NCBI GenBank assembly: GCA_001898705.1
Contig: MKUU01000050.1
Coordinates: 1-32,980 of the forward strand
DNA length: 32,980 bases
Source of the DNA: Caedibacter sp. 38-128
GTDB taxonomy: Bacteria; Pseudomonadota; Alphaproteobacteria; Caedimonadales; Caedimonadaceae
Reading direction: 5' to 3'
Shown one piece after another: positions 24,889 to 32,980 of this stretch (position 1 is its first letter; each line of letters begins with the position of its first letter). The position numbers and the translations under genes are program-made. The notes under the pieces were generated by a model that was given only the letters and a program-made list of their open reading frames with translations, was not told where the DNA came from and did not search any database.

Positions 24889-26121
24889 TTATTCCTTTAT
24901 TAATTTATCAATCAGTTTGGTAAAAGAAACTTTTTCCTGAGCCCCTGTTATAAAATCTCTCACAAGAGCTTCTTGTGCTCTTATTTCATCTTCACCAATA
25001 ATAATAGCATGAGTTGCATTTATTTTATCGGCGCGTTTTAACCGTTTAGATAAATTTCCATGATAACCCATATCAACAAAAATTCCCTTATACCGGAGGT
25101 CCTGAGCTAGCTTAAAGCAGACCTTTTCAGCCTCATCTCCTAGAGGAATCATCGCTACCGGAGCCATCGTCTTTGGCAGTTCTGGCCCTAATAGGGCAAG
25201 ACGATCAACACCTGCCCCCCAACCAACACCAGGAAGATGTGGTCCTCCCATCATTTCAACAAGATTGTCATAACGACCTCCCGCTATAACTGCACTGTGT
25301 GCCCCTAATGCATCTGTGATGAATTCAAATGTTGTATGACAATAATAATCTAATCCACGCACTAACCGCGTATTAATTTTATAAGGAATCTCTAATACTT
25401 CTAATCCCTCGCAAACATCCTTAAAAAATATTTTTGAAGTTGCATTTAAATAATCGCTATAAACGGGAGCTTCTTTTACTATTGCTTGATCTTGTTCGGA
25501 TTTAGAATCTAAAATTCTCAATGGGTTACGCTCAAGTCTGTCTTGGCTTTCAGGAGATAATTTAGAACGCAATGGCGTAAGATAAGCTAGAAGAGCCTTT
25601 TTATAAGCCTCTCTGCTTTCATAATCCCCTAAAGTATTGACTTCAAGTTTAACTTTAGAGTCAACCCCTAAAACCTTTAAAATATGATGAGCCATTGCAA
25701 TGACTTCGACATCTGCAACAGGAGTTGCTGTTCCTATAAGCTCAACGCCTATCTGATCAAATTGTCGATAACGACCTTTTTGCGGACGTTCATATCGAAA
25801 CATAGGACCTGCATAAGAAAGTTTTAAAGGCGCATGTTGAGCCATACCATTGGAAATGATTGCCCGCACAACGCCTGCCGTCCCTTCTGGACGTAGAGTG
25901 AGCTCCTCGCCGCCTCTATCCTTAAATGTATAAGTTTCCTTACTTACAACATCAGATGTTTCACCCAGTCGATGAAAAACGCCCGAAAACTCAAATATAG
26001 GCGTTGAGATTTCATCAAAACCATAATAACGCACTACTTTCATTGCTTCTTTTACGACAAAGCGGTATTGACGACATTCATCAGGCAATAAGTCATGCGT
26101 CCCACGAACAGGCTGAAACAC
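24889..26121 (-). CDS. hisS: Histidine-tRNA ligase
   Basis: Class II synthetase, 410 residues. Visible are the N-terminal GTHDLLP, motif 1 region [17 protein letters not shown], motif 2 [21 protein letters not shown] (with the Arg and Gln of the active site), the two HisA motifs LVRGLDYY and [14 protein letters not shown], and a C-terminal anticodon domain. The start is GTG 26121 with GGAG seven bases upstream; no suitable ATG exists. The QKGRYRQF motif suggests the ordinary bacterial type that recognises G-1 of tRNA-His, rather than the divergent alphaproteobacterial type (inference). Only 58 bases separate it from rodZ, with no ispG. Confidence 0.97.
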   Translation of the reverse strand: MFQPVRGTHDLLPDECRQYRFVVKEAMKVVRYYGFDEISTPIFEFSGVFHRLGETSDVVSKETYTFKDRGGEELTLRPEGTAGVVRAIISNGMAQHAPLKLSYAGPMFRYERPQKGRYRQFDQIGVELIGTATPVADVEVIAMAHHILKVLGVDSKVKLEVNTLGDYESREAYKKALLAYLTPLRSKLSPESQDRLERNPLRILDSKSEQDQAIVKEAPVYSDYLNATSKIFFKDVCEGLEVLEIPYKINTRLVRGLDYYCHTTFEFITDALGAHSAVIAGGRYDNLVEMMGGPHLPGVGWGAGVDRLALLGPELPKTMAPVAMIPLGDEAEKVCFKLAQDLRYKGIFVDMGYHGNLSKRLKRADKINATHAIIIGEDEIRAQEALVRDFITGAQEKVSFTKLIDKLIKE

Positions 26122-26179
26122 GAATATACTCCATTGGTTTTAGCTTAAGTTCCTGGTTAAAGGTTCTTCAGCTCGTTTA

Positions 26180-27226
26180 TTATATTTTACGTGCGTTAAG
26201 ATAAGAGAGTAATGGCTGAGCGTCTAGCAAAATATGTTGTTTAACTTCACCTTTTTCACCTAAAAGCTTTGGAGGATTCTCTCCAATGATTGCATTAATG
26301 CCACCTGCATTCCCTGTGAATAAAAGTAAACCTTCTTTTTGCGGAACATCAAATGTCTCTCCAGGTAACATTGTTTTTACAAAAATAACCTCTCCGTGAG
26401 CATTTTTTATTTGGACCCAAGCTTCGTCAATACAACTCAACTTTATATTTGTCGCTATATTTTGTGCCTTTTTCTCAACAATCGATACGTTATCCGCAGA
26501 TTGTTCTGTTATTTTATTTTCTCCGTCCTCAAATTTTTCTGAAGGAGTCTTATCATTATTTGTAGGCGTTAAACTTTCAGTTGTTTTATCAACTTCATTT
26601 TGTTTAGGAAGATTTAATGTCGGTGATAAAGAAGCTTCTTCAATTGATTTTACAGAAGTATCTTTTTGAAACTGATCCTGAGCAGGGTCAAGTTTTTCAG
26701 ATCTCATTAATGTTTTATCAGATGGCGTAGAGTCTGGTATTTCTTGTTTTTCTTTAGAAATTGAATTCATAATAAGCCAAAACAATAGAACACTAACAAC
26801 AACCCCAATAGATACAAGTAAATATAACCTATTCGGTGTTGTTGATTTCCTTAAAGCTTCAGGGAGATTTAATTGAACGCTTTGATTTTCAAGTAAAATT
26901 TGTTGTTTAAAAAGCTCTACACATTTTAATGGTTTTTCTCCTAAAAACTGAGCATAAGCTCGAACAAAACCTAAAGTATAAACTCTCTCAGGAAGCTGTT
27001 CTGTATTTCCTTCTTCAATGGCTTCAAGATATCGCCCCCCAATCCTTAAAATTTCAGAAACTTCTCCTATTGTATAATGTTTACGCTCTCTAATCTTCCG
27101 AAAATGATGACCTACATGTTGAGGGATTTTAATCTCTTTAGTCGGAGAATTCTTCTCAATTGGCTCAACAGACTCTTTTTTTTCCAAAGGTTCTGCCTTC
27201 TTTACTGCCTTTTTCTTAGCATCCAT
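26180..27226 (-). CDS. rodZ: RodZ-like helix-turn-helix membrane protein
   Basis: Cytoskeletal adaptor that links MreB to the elongation machinery. The 348 residues run from a Lys/Glu-rich N-terminus (1-35) to a Cro-like helix-turn-helix (about 40-105: LRKIRERK-type FRKIRERKHYTIGEVSEIL, then YLEAIEEGN and LGFVRAYAQFL). A single membrane helix follows (about 134-154), then a Ser/Thr/Glu-rich linker, and a C-terminal periplasmic DUF4115 domain (about 265-345). This is the classic RodZ layout. It begins the minus-strand unit with hisS, prfA and prmC. Function is by family; the symbol is used in the broad sense. Confidence 0.85.
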   Translation of the reverse strand: MDAKKKAVKKAEPLEKKESVEPIEKNSPTKEIKIPQHVGHHFRKIRERKHYTIGEVSEILRIGGRYLEAIEEGNTEQLPERVYTLGFVRAYAQFLGEKPLKCVELFKQQILLENQSVQLNLPEALRKSTTPNRLYLLVSIGVVVSVLLFWLIMNSISKEKQEIPDSTPSDKTLMRSEKLDPAQDQFQKDTSVKSIEEASLSPTLNLPKQNEVDKTTESLTPTNNDKTPSEKFEDGENKITEQSADNVSIVEKKAQNIATNIKLSCIDEAWVQIKNAHGEVIFVKTMLPGETFDVPQKEGLLLFTGNAGGINAIIGENPPKLLGEKGEVKQHILLDAQPLLSYLNARKI

Positions 27227-27567
27227 TCAATCACTTCCCCTTAAGTTACTATAAAATAAATAGCTATATCTTAAAAACAAGTCAATCCGTCTAAAAATCT
27301 TATACGTAAATTTATAAGTTAATAAATCGATATTTAACGCTTTTATCTAAAATTTTTTTTATATTATGGAATGATAAAAAAATTATTACCATATTGTATT
27401 TATAAAATAATTGAGAACAATAAGTACTTAACTTCTAGTACATCAAGCAGATATACTCACTTAAATAACAATAATTATCTTTTTTGATTTTTTTAATTAA
27501 GAAATTTTCTTATCATCAGAAGAATAGCTTATTAATTACCTCTAAACTCTTTATTCAGATTTTTTAA
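27227..27567. other. Intergenic region (341 bases) without a recognisable gene
   Basis: Very AT-rich, between two minus-strand units: the upstream nmo-like gene ends at 27568 and rodZ starts at 27226. It should hold the rodZ promoter. There are several T-runs and a 24-base stretch (27330-27353) nearly identical to the end of the DUF6314-like gene. GATTTTTTTAATTAAG-like sequence occurs twice (about 27485-27500 and 27557-27572). No gene or clear terminator seen. Confidence 0.5.
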
Positions 27568-28593
27568 TTAAGCTATTTTTACTTTTTCCCGCATTTCAAT
27601 TGCGGCTATTGCTTGGGCAATAAGTTCTTCAATAATTTCTTTAGCTGGTTGCTCTTTATCTACAAGACCAACACTTTGTCCCGCCATAACCGAGCCTGTT
27701 TCAATATCACCATCAACAACGGCACGTCGCAAAGCGCCCGCCCAATATTTCTCAATCCTAAGTTGCCCTTCTTTAAGATCAACTTCACCCGTATTAACTT
27801 GTTGGATAACTTGTCGTTGAAATTCGACAAATTTTTGGGTCCCTTCATTTTCTAAGGCACGTACAGGAATCACGGGAAAACGCGCATCAAGTTGAGGAGA
27901 AATAATAGCATCTCGAGAAGAAGCTCGGATAAAAGCTTGCTTAAATTTAGAATGAGCTTTGCATTCTGAGGCACAAACAAAACGTGTCCCCAACTGACAT
28001 CCTGACGCCCCCATCTCAAGGTAACTTAAAATGGCTTCACCACGACCTATTCCGCCAGCAACAAAAATAGGCACTTCTTTTAAAACAGGAATAATTTCTT
28101 GCGCCAAAACAGAGGTTGTCACAGGACCAATATGCCCTCCAGCTTCGTGCCCTTCAATCACTAAAGCATCAACTCCCATGCGGACCAATCGTCGAGCTAA
28201 AGCCAGCGCTGGGGCAAAGCATATCATCTTAATTCCAGCATTTTTAACTGCCTTAATAGATTCAGCACTCGGCAGCCCACCTGCTAAAATAATATGGCTG
28301 ACACGATGTTGAATACAAACCTCGATAAGCTCATTCAAAGCAGGATGGAGTGTAATCAAATTCACTCCAAATGGACGATTTGTCAGTTTTTTTGTTTCGC
28401 TAATTTCTTGATCAAGGTGATGTGGTTCCATTGCTCCACAAGCAATTACCCCAAACCCTCCCGCATTTGAAATGGCTGACACTAAATGACGCTCTGAAAC
28501 CCAAGTCATCGCCCCTGCAAGAATAGGCGCATCAACACCTAAAAAATCTTTTCCACGTTGCCATAAAGAGTTTAAATATGAATATGCTTGCAT
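27568..28593 (-). CDS. NPD-family flavin oxidoreductase (nitronate monooxygenase-like)
   Basis: FMN-dependent TIM-barrel protein of the 2-nitropropane dioxygenase/nitronate monooxygenase group. Seen from ATG 28593 (341 residues): PILAGAMTW near the N-terminus, SNAGGFGVIA (FMN phosphate-side), VNLITLHP, IIL-AGG, a phosphate-binding VIEGHEAGGH (about 146-154) with the catalytic His candidate, PIFVAGGIG, and GASGCQLGTRFV. The C-terminal VMAGQSVGLV is typical of nitronate monooxygenases. GGAAAG lies eight bases upstream of this ATG. The longer ATG 28656 has no binding site and lies in a hairpin loop. A FabK-type enoyl reductase is a less likely alternative. Substrate unknown; nitronate detoxification is the default reading. 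Confidence 0.85.
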   Translation of the reverse strand: MQAYSYLNSLWQRGKDFLGVDAPILAGAMTWVSERHLVSAISNAGGFGVIACGAMEPHHLDQEISETKKLTNRPFGVNLITLHPALNELIEVCIQHRVSHIILAGGLPSAESIKAVKNAGIKMICFAPALALARRLVRMGVDALVIEGHEAGGHIGPVTTSVLAQEIIPVLKEVPIFVAGGIGRGEAILSYLEMGASGCQLGTRFVCASECKAHSKFKQAFIRASSRDAIISPQLDARFPVIPVRALENEGTQKFVEFQRQVIQQVNTGEVDLKEGQLRIEKYWAGALRRAVVDGDIETGSVMAGQSVGLVDKEQPAKEIIEELIAQAIAAIEMREKVKIA

Positions 28594-29097
28594 ATTAGCT
28601 TTCCAAATCAAATTATTTCCTTTTGCATAGTCTTCTTTGTGAAAACAGGCAAGCATTTTTCACGACAGATGTTTAATCTTAAAAAGTTAATTTAATTAAT
28701 ACCACTACGATGGATCACCCTTTATATTAAAACTTTTGAAGATCGCCTCTTATCCTGTTCAAATTAATTATTCTTTATTTTATAGTTTTCTTAATTTCTT
28801 AAGAATGACAAAAAAGTAACTGATTTTATAATAAACTTATTAAATTGCTGCTTCTTTAAAAATTCTCAACCATGAAATCAAGGAAGACCTTCTTAGCCAC
28901 TCAACTATTATCATTATAATAAATTACACAAAAAAAAATCAAGAAAAAACCCTTTGTTTTCCGCTTTATTAATTTTTATATTCAATTACTTATATAAAAA
29001 ACACATTTTATAACAAGCCCCTCTTTTATAGAAACTAAAAACATGCTAATTTCCAAGAGTTGAAAGACAAAATTTTGAACTTTTTGAGACCTTAAGA
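28594..29097. other. Divergent intergenic region (about 500 bases)
   Basis: Separates the nmo-like gene (minus) from mlaE (plus). No gene is seen. Two hairpins are clear: GTGAAAA/TTTTCAC (28639-28645 with 28657-28663, on the nmo leader) and TTCTTAA/TTAAGAA (28788-28794 with 28799-28805, 4-base loop). A weak promoter-like TTACTT, 17 bases, TATAAC lies near 28985-29013 for mlaE. The rest is AT-rich without obvious structure. Confidence 0.5.
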
Positions 29098-29874
29098 ATG
29101 ATTTCTTTTTGCGCGAATATTGGGCGACTTTTTTTAAATTTTCTTCAAGGAACGGGACACTTTATCGTTTTTATGAGTCAGGCCCTTGCTATAGGTATTC
29201 GCCCCCCTTATTACTCACGTCAAGTTTTAAAACAAGCCATTGATATTGGATATTTTTCCCTTCCTGTTGTGGGATTAACCGCAACATTTACAGGAATGGT
29301 GCTTGCTTTACAAAGTTATACAGGCTTTGCACGTTTCTCTGCTGAAGGTGCTGTGGCAACAGTCGTCGTATTATCCGTAACGCGCGAACTCGCCCCTGTT
29401 CTCGCAGGTTTAATGGTTGCAGGCCGTATCGGAGCAGCAATTGCAGCTGAACTTGGCACCATGCGCGTAACTGAACAAATTGATGCCTTATCAACTCTAT
29501 CAACTGATCCATTTCAATATCTTGTCATGCCTCGTATTATTGCTGGTACACTTATGCTTCCTCTCTTAGTTTTAGTTGCAGATATTATTGGGGTTTTTGG
29601 TGGGTATCTTGTTTCAATCTATAAACTTGGATTTAACCCTGGAAATTATCTGCATCAAACACTTCAATACTTAAAAGCAATGGATGTAATTTCAGGACTT
29701 GTTAAAGCTGCTGTTTTTGGTTTTTGCATTACGATTATGGGGTGTTACCATGGATACTATTCGCAGGGTGGTGCCCAAGGAGTTGGGAGTGCAACCACAA
29801 ATGCTGTCGTCTCTTCTTCAATTTTAATTCTTATTTTTAACTACTTATTGACGGCGGTTTTCTTTGATAAATGA
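29098..29874 (+). CDS. mlaE: MlaE-family ABC lipid-transport permease
   Basis: Membrane subunit of a phospholipid transporter that maintains outer-membrane asymmetry. The 258-residue protein has five or six hydrophobic segments and the typical MlaE family landmarks: FTGMVLALQ (about 65-73), ELAPVLAGLMVAGRIGAAIAAELGTMRVTEQIDAL (about 95-130), and IMGCYHGYYSQGGAQGVGSATTNAVV near the C-terminus. The ribosome binding site is weak. The stop overlaps the mlaF start (ATGA), so the two subunits are coupled. No mlaD or other MCE-domain gene follows in this window. Confidence 0.95.
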   Translation: MISFCANIGRLFLNFLQGTGHFIVFMSQALAIGIRPPYYSRQVLKQAIDIGYFSLPVVGLTATFTGMVLALQSYTGFARFSAEGAVATVVVLSVTRELAPVLAGLMVAGRIGAAIAAELGTMRVTEQIDALSTLSTDPFQYLVMPRIIAGTLMLPLLVLVADIIGVFGGYLVSIYKLGFNPGNYLHQTLQYLKAMDVISGLVKAAVFGFCITIMGCYHGYYSQGGAQGVGSATTNAVVSSSILILIFNYLLTAVFFDK

Positions 29875-30647
29875 CAAAACATAAACTTCCAAGAATTTTT
29901 TTAAAAGATGTCCATAAAGCATTTGGGCCTAAGAAAGTACTGCAAGGACTGAATTTAGAAGTCCTCTCAGGTGAATCCTTAGTAATTATCGGTGGCTCAG
30001 GCACAGGTAAATCTGTGATGTTGAAATGTATTCTTGGGCTTATTCATGCTGATAAAGGTACCATTCAAATTGATCAACAAGAAGTCATTAATGCCTCTCG
30101 CACTAACTTAGATGCTATACGCCATAAAATAAGCATGCTTTTCCAAGGTTCTGCCTTATTTGATAGTCTTCCTGTTTGGGAGAATATTAGTTTTGTTTTA
30201 CTCCAAGAAAAGAAAATGACTCGTACACAAGCACGAGCATATGCTATCGAAAAGTTGGCCTCAGTTGGCTTACCGGCCGAAGTTGCAGATCTTTACCCTG
30301 CAGAGCTTTCAGGAGGTATGCAACGGCGTGTTGCGCTTGCGCGGGCAATTGCACCTAAACCAGAAATCTTGTTTTTTGATGAACCCACAACAGGGCTTGA
30401 CCCTATTATGGGGGGGGTCATTAATGAGTTGATCAGGGCAAGTGTGGATGAATTAGGCGCAACAGCAATTACAATTACACATGATATGGCAAGTGCTAAA
30501 AAAATTGCAGACAAAATTGCTATGATCTATCAGGGAAAAATTGTCTGGCAAGGTCCCGCCAAAGATATTGAAAAAACTGACAACCCTTATGTCCAACAAT
30601 TTATCCATGGTCGCAATCAAGGCCCTATTAAAGTGGACGTAAAATAA
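29871..30647 (+). CDS. mlaF: MlaF-family ABC ATP-binding protein
   Basis: ATPase partner of MlaE, 258 residues. Walker A is GGSGTGKS (41-48), the Q-loop lies in MLFQGSALFDSL (the GSALFDSL sequence is characteristic of MlaF), the signature is LSGGMQRR (about 145-152), Walker B is EILFFDEP and the switch His is in ITITHDM. Overlaps mlaE by four bases. RadA starts one base after its stop, so the expression of lipid transport and DNA repair genes appears linked. Confidence 0.96.
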   Translation: MTKHKLPRIFLKDVHKAFGPKKVLQGLNLEVLSGESLVIIGGSGTGKSVMLKCILGLIHADKGTIQIDQQEVINASRTNLDAIRHKISMLFQGSALFDSLPVWENISFVLLQEKKMTRTQARAYAIEKLASVGLPAEVADLYPAELSGGMQRRVALARAIAPKPEILFFDEPTTGLDPIMGGVINELIRASVDELGATAITITHDMASAKKIADKIAMIYQGKIVWQGPAKDIEKTDNPYVQQFIHGRNQGPIKVDVK

Positions 30648-30648
30648 T

Positions 30649-32007
30649 ATGGCAAAGCCCGCTGTTCTCTATGTATGTCAACAGTGTGGTATGAGTCACC
30701 CTCGTTGGATAGGACGATGTAGTGGCTGTGAGAGTTGGAATACTCTCATTGAAGAAGTTCAAACTTCTTCTCCTGCTCTTAAACATCATAAACAAACCCG
30801 CGGAAAAGTTATTGAATTTACAAAATTGGCCGATCAATCGCCAACTCTACCACGCGCTTTAACAGGTCTTGCCGAATTTGATCGTGTTTGTGGAGGTGGC
30901 CTTGTCCCAGGGTCAGTCATTCTTGTTGGGGGGGACCCTGGCATTGGAAAATCAACGCTATTGCTGCAAGTTGCCGCCTTATTAAGTCAACGTCAACCTT
31001 GCTCTTATATTTCTGGTGAAGAAGCTGTTGAACAAGTCCGTATGAGAGCTCACCGCCTTCACTTACAGGAATCTCCGTTATTACTTGCTTCAAGCACAAA
31101 TGTTGGTGAAATTATTGCCTCATTAGATCATGCCAACGCCGTACCTTTGGTCATCATTGACTCAATCCAAACAATGGCAATTGATGCCATTGAATCTGCT
31201 CCAGGATCTGTGAGTCAAGTTCGAGCCGCAGCTCATGAACTGACCCGCCTTGCTAAAAAACGCGGGATTACAGTCATTATGGTCGGTCACGTAACAAAAG
31301 AAGGTATGATTGCAGGCCCCAAAGTTCTAGAGCATATGGTTGACACGGTTCTTTATTTCGAAGGAGAACGAGGTCATCAATTTCGAATTTTAAGAGCCGT
31401 GAAGAATCGATTTGGGGCAACAGATGAGATTGGCGTCTTTGAAATGACGCAAGCAGGATTACAAGAGGTGGCCAATCCTTCAGCCCTTTTTCTTTCTGAG
31501 CGCCAAGGAGATGCCAGTGGATCCGCTGTTTTTGCTGGCATTGAAGGTACGCGTCCTTTGCTAGTTGAAATACAAGCCCTCGTCTCACCAGCTTCATATG
31601 GAACGCCTCGTCGTGCAGCTATTGGTTGGGATGCAGGCCGACTTGCTATGGTTTTAGCCGTTCTTGAAACAAGGTGTGGCATTCCCTTTAGCACAAAAGA
31701 TGTTTATTTAAATGTTGCTGGGGGGCTCAAGATTTCCGAACCTGCAGCTGATCTTGCTGTTGCATCAGCTCTTATGTCTGCCTTAAGTGGCAAATCTCTG
31801 CCTAGTGATGCTATTTTCTTTGGTGAAATTGGCCTTTCAGGAGAATTGCGCTCTGTTGGACAACATGAAATGCGCCTCAAGGAAGCCGCTAAACTGGGGT
31901 TTAAACAGGCTTTTTTACCTCCATGTCGACAGAAGCCCGCACTAAGCCAAGATTTAAGTGTTCGTTTACATGAGATTGCCCTGCTCAAAGAATTTATTCA
32001 TTTTTAA
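30649..32007 (+). CDS. radA: DNA repair protein RadA
   Basis: Branch-migration helicase of homologous recombination, 452 residues. A C4 zinc finger (Cys10, Cys13, Cys24, Cys27) is followed by a RecA-like ATPase with Walker A GGDPGIGKST (94-103), the RadA-specific KNRFG (252-256) and a Lon-protease-like C-terminal domain (about 280-452, with FFGEIGLSGELR). All regions that define the family are intact. Starts one base after mlaF, with no separate binding site visible. A weak hairpin (32007-32012 with 32035-32040, then TTTATTT) follows the stop. Confidence 0.97.
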   Translation: MAKPAVLYVCQQCGMSHPRWIGRCSGCESWNTLIEEVQTSSPALKHHKQTRGKVIEFTKLADQSPTLPRALTGLAEFDRVCGGGLVPGSVILVGGDPGIGKSTLLLQVAALLSQRQPCSYISGEEAVEQVRMRAHRLHLQESPLLLASSTNVGEIIASLDHANAVPLVIIDSIQTMAIDAIESAPGSVSQVRAAAHELTRLAKKRGITVIMVGHVTKEGMIAGPKVLEHMVDTVLYFEGERGHQFRILRAVKNRFGATDEIGVFEMTQAGLQEVANPSALFLSERQGDASGSAVFAGIEGTRPLLVEIQALVSPASYGTPRRAAIGWDAGRLAMVLAVLETRCGIPFSTKDVYLNVAGGLKISEPAADLAVASALMSALSGKSLPSDAIFFGEIGLSGELRSVGQHEMRLKEAAKLGFKQAFLPPCRQKPALSQDLSVRLHEIALLKEFIHF

Positions 32008-32081
32008 AATGAGATTTATAAATTGAAAATTATTTCATTTTTATTTAGTAATAATGCAAATTTAGTATTTGAAATAAGCTA

Positions 32082-32780
32082 ATGACTGAATCTTCTCTTA
32101 TTATTTCTGAGTTTAATGCTGTTGATATGGGCATTCTTGCGCTGTTGGCTTTATCTGCCCTTATTGGCGTCATCCGTGGCTTCACGCGCGAAATCTTTGG
32201 TATTGCGGGTTGGGTAGGTGCTGTGCTTGTCACATTATGGGGGATGCCATTATTAAAACCTTTCATGCGAGATTGGGTTGGTAATCCGCTTTTTGCAGAT
32301 ATTATTTCGGTATTAGGCTTGTTCATTGTTTCTTTTGTGACATTCATGACGCTTATTCGGGCAATGTCGGACCGCGTCAAAAGCAGTATTCTGGGAAGCT
32401 TAGACCGCTCCTTAGGACTTCTTTTTGGAATCATCCGTGGAAGTATCCTTATCATCTTGCTTTTCTTAGCAAGTAACATTGTATGGAAGCCTGAAAAGCG
32501 CCCCCCTCTCCTTCTAGCGGCAAAATCTTATCCTTTCTTATTGAATGGAACAGAGAGTTTCCTCTCTATCCTGCCAAAAGGAATGATTCCAACATCTGTT
32601 TTTAAGTCTAGTGAAGATCTTCCACACCAACTTTTGGAAAATCCAGATAAATTAATGCAAGCGCTATCCCAACCTAAACCTAAAGAAAGTGACAGAAATA
32701 AAGCTGAGGGATATCGCACACAACATCGCCATTCAATGGATCGGCTTATCCAAAATTATAAAGCAGAAGATGAAGCTTAA
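32082..32780 (+). CDS. cvpA: CvpA-family membrane protein
   Basis: Four-helix inner-membrane protein, 232 residues: hydrophobic segments at about 12-33, 37-55, 68-90 and 108-130. The typical pattern VDMGILALLALSALIGVIRGFTREIFGIAGW is near the N-terminus, and the conserved SILGSLDRSLGLLFGIIRG stretch is at about 112-130. The C-terminal 90 residues are polar and probably cytoplasmic. CvpA is linked to colicin V production and envelope homeostasis in E. coli. The gene order radA-cvpA is common in alphaproteobacteria and is often followed by purF, which is not seen here. The ribosome binding site is weak. Confidence 0.93.
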   Translation: MTESSLIISEFNAVDMGILALLALSALIGVIRGFTREIFGIAGWVGAVLVTLWGMPLLKPFMRDWVGNPLFADIISVLGLFIVSFVTFMTLIRAMSDRVKSSILGSLDRSLGLLFGIIRGSILIILLFLASNIVWKPEKRPPLLLAAKSYPFLLNGTESFLSILPKGMIPTSVFKSSEDLPHQLLENPDKLMQALSQPKPKESDRNKAEGYRTQHRHSMDRLIQNYKAEDEA

Positions 32781-32980
32781 ATAGAACCCTAAAGCGGGAG
32801 AGCGTCGCAAGGAGAGCAAAGGAGAAAACGGTAAGACCCTTTTGACTTCCTATCCATTTACACCTTCATCATCCTTGCTCATTCTCCAGGATCTCAAACC
32901 TTTCTTAGGTGCACCCAGGAAAGCGTGAAGTACCATTTCATCGAGAGAAACGTCCTGCTGCCGAAAAATCCAAAAATAAT
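32781..32980. other. GC-richer terminal stretch without a convincing gene
   Basis: The last 200 bases are about 46 percent GC, clearly above the rest of the window. A minus-strand frame is open from the window edge to a TAG at 32850 and a plus-strand frame is open from about 32833 to the edge. Several frames are open together, which is what a GC-richer non-coding repeat would give. ATCCT/AGGAT (about 32871-32891) forms a short inverted repeat. It could be an intergenic repeat element or the end of a gene outside the window. Confidence 0.4.

Noticed and set aside
31277-31988. Three minus-strand open frames inside radA
   Set aside because: All are reverse-strand shadows of the conserved RadA ATPase and Lon-like domains.
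32045-32479. 144-residue open frame on the minus strand
   Set aside because: It is antisense to cvpA; the Ile/Lys/Arg/Pro-rich composition is what the reverse of hydrophobic codons gives.
32833-32980. Plus-strand open frame running off the window end
   Set aside because: No start codon or binding site, and frames on the other strand are open too, so coding is not supported.
1-32980. CRISPR array, prophage, transposase or attachment sites
   Set aside because: No regularly spaced repeats, no phage or transposase motifs and no second tRNA-end copy near the tRNA-Ser were seen.

Overview
The window looks like a piece of an AT-rich alphaproteobacterial chromosome, probably from a host-associated or intracellular lineage (Holosporales or Rickettsiales-like). 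The reasons are the low GC, the gene orders rpsB-tsf-pyrH-frr-uppS-cdsA and rodZ-hisS-prfA-prmC, an RNase E with an S1-domain insertion and an Arg-rich tail, a non-discriminating-type AspRS, and several signs of reduction: a truncated UbiA domain and isoprenoid genes missing from their usual places. The species assignment is an inference. No prophage, insertion sequence or CRISPR array was found.

Layout. 1-78: 3' part of tRNA-Ser(GCU). 209-661: small orphan membrane protein. 743-5787 (minus): translation and envelope block, read as rpsB > tsf > terminator > pyrH > frr > uppS > cdsA > DUF6314-like gene. 5977-8498 (minus): a HAD protein carrying a degenerate half UbiA domain, preceded by a solute-binding-protein/TRIC-channel fusion. 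8499-8996: non-coding divergent region. 8997-14869 (plus): rne, a BepA-like M48 protease, a DsbA-family thioredoxin and AMP nucleosidase. 14768-19828 (minus): a lysophospholipase-like hydrolase overlapping amn tail to tail, then a TrpXYZ-type ABC transporter with two tandem binding proteins. 19892-21058 (minus) rnd and 21151-22932 (plus) aspS are divergent. 22947-27226 (minus): rodZ > hisS > prfA > prmC. 27568-28593 (minus): nitronate monooxygenase-like flavoprotein. 29098-32780 (plus): mlaE, mlaF, radA, cvpA. 32781-32980: GC-richer stretch with no convincing gene.

How the genes fit together. Most genes are housekeeping: translation (rpsB, tsf, frr, hisS, aspS, prfA and the PrmC methylase that modifies release factors), RNA turnover (rne, rnd), nucleotide metabolism (pyrH, amn), envelope lipid and wall precursors (uppS, cdsA, mlaEF), cell shape (rodZ) and envelope protein quality control (BepA-like, DsbA-like).

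The most unusual item is the 6984-8498 fusion of a type-3 periplasmic amino-acid-binding domain to a complete two-repeat TRIC/UPF0126 membrane domain. It is a candidate ligand-sensing channel or transporter. A second theme is isoprenoids. Neither dxr nor ispG is at its conserved locus, UppS is kept but has a substitution at a conserved Glu, and the UbiA domain has decayed. Together these suggest, without proving, dependence on host isoprenoid precursors. Several start codons are non-ATG but backed by good ribosome binding sites (uppS TTG, hisS GTG, prfA GTG, BepA-like TTG).
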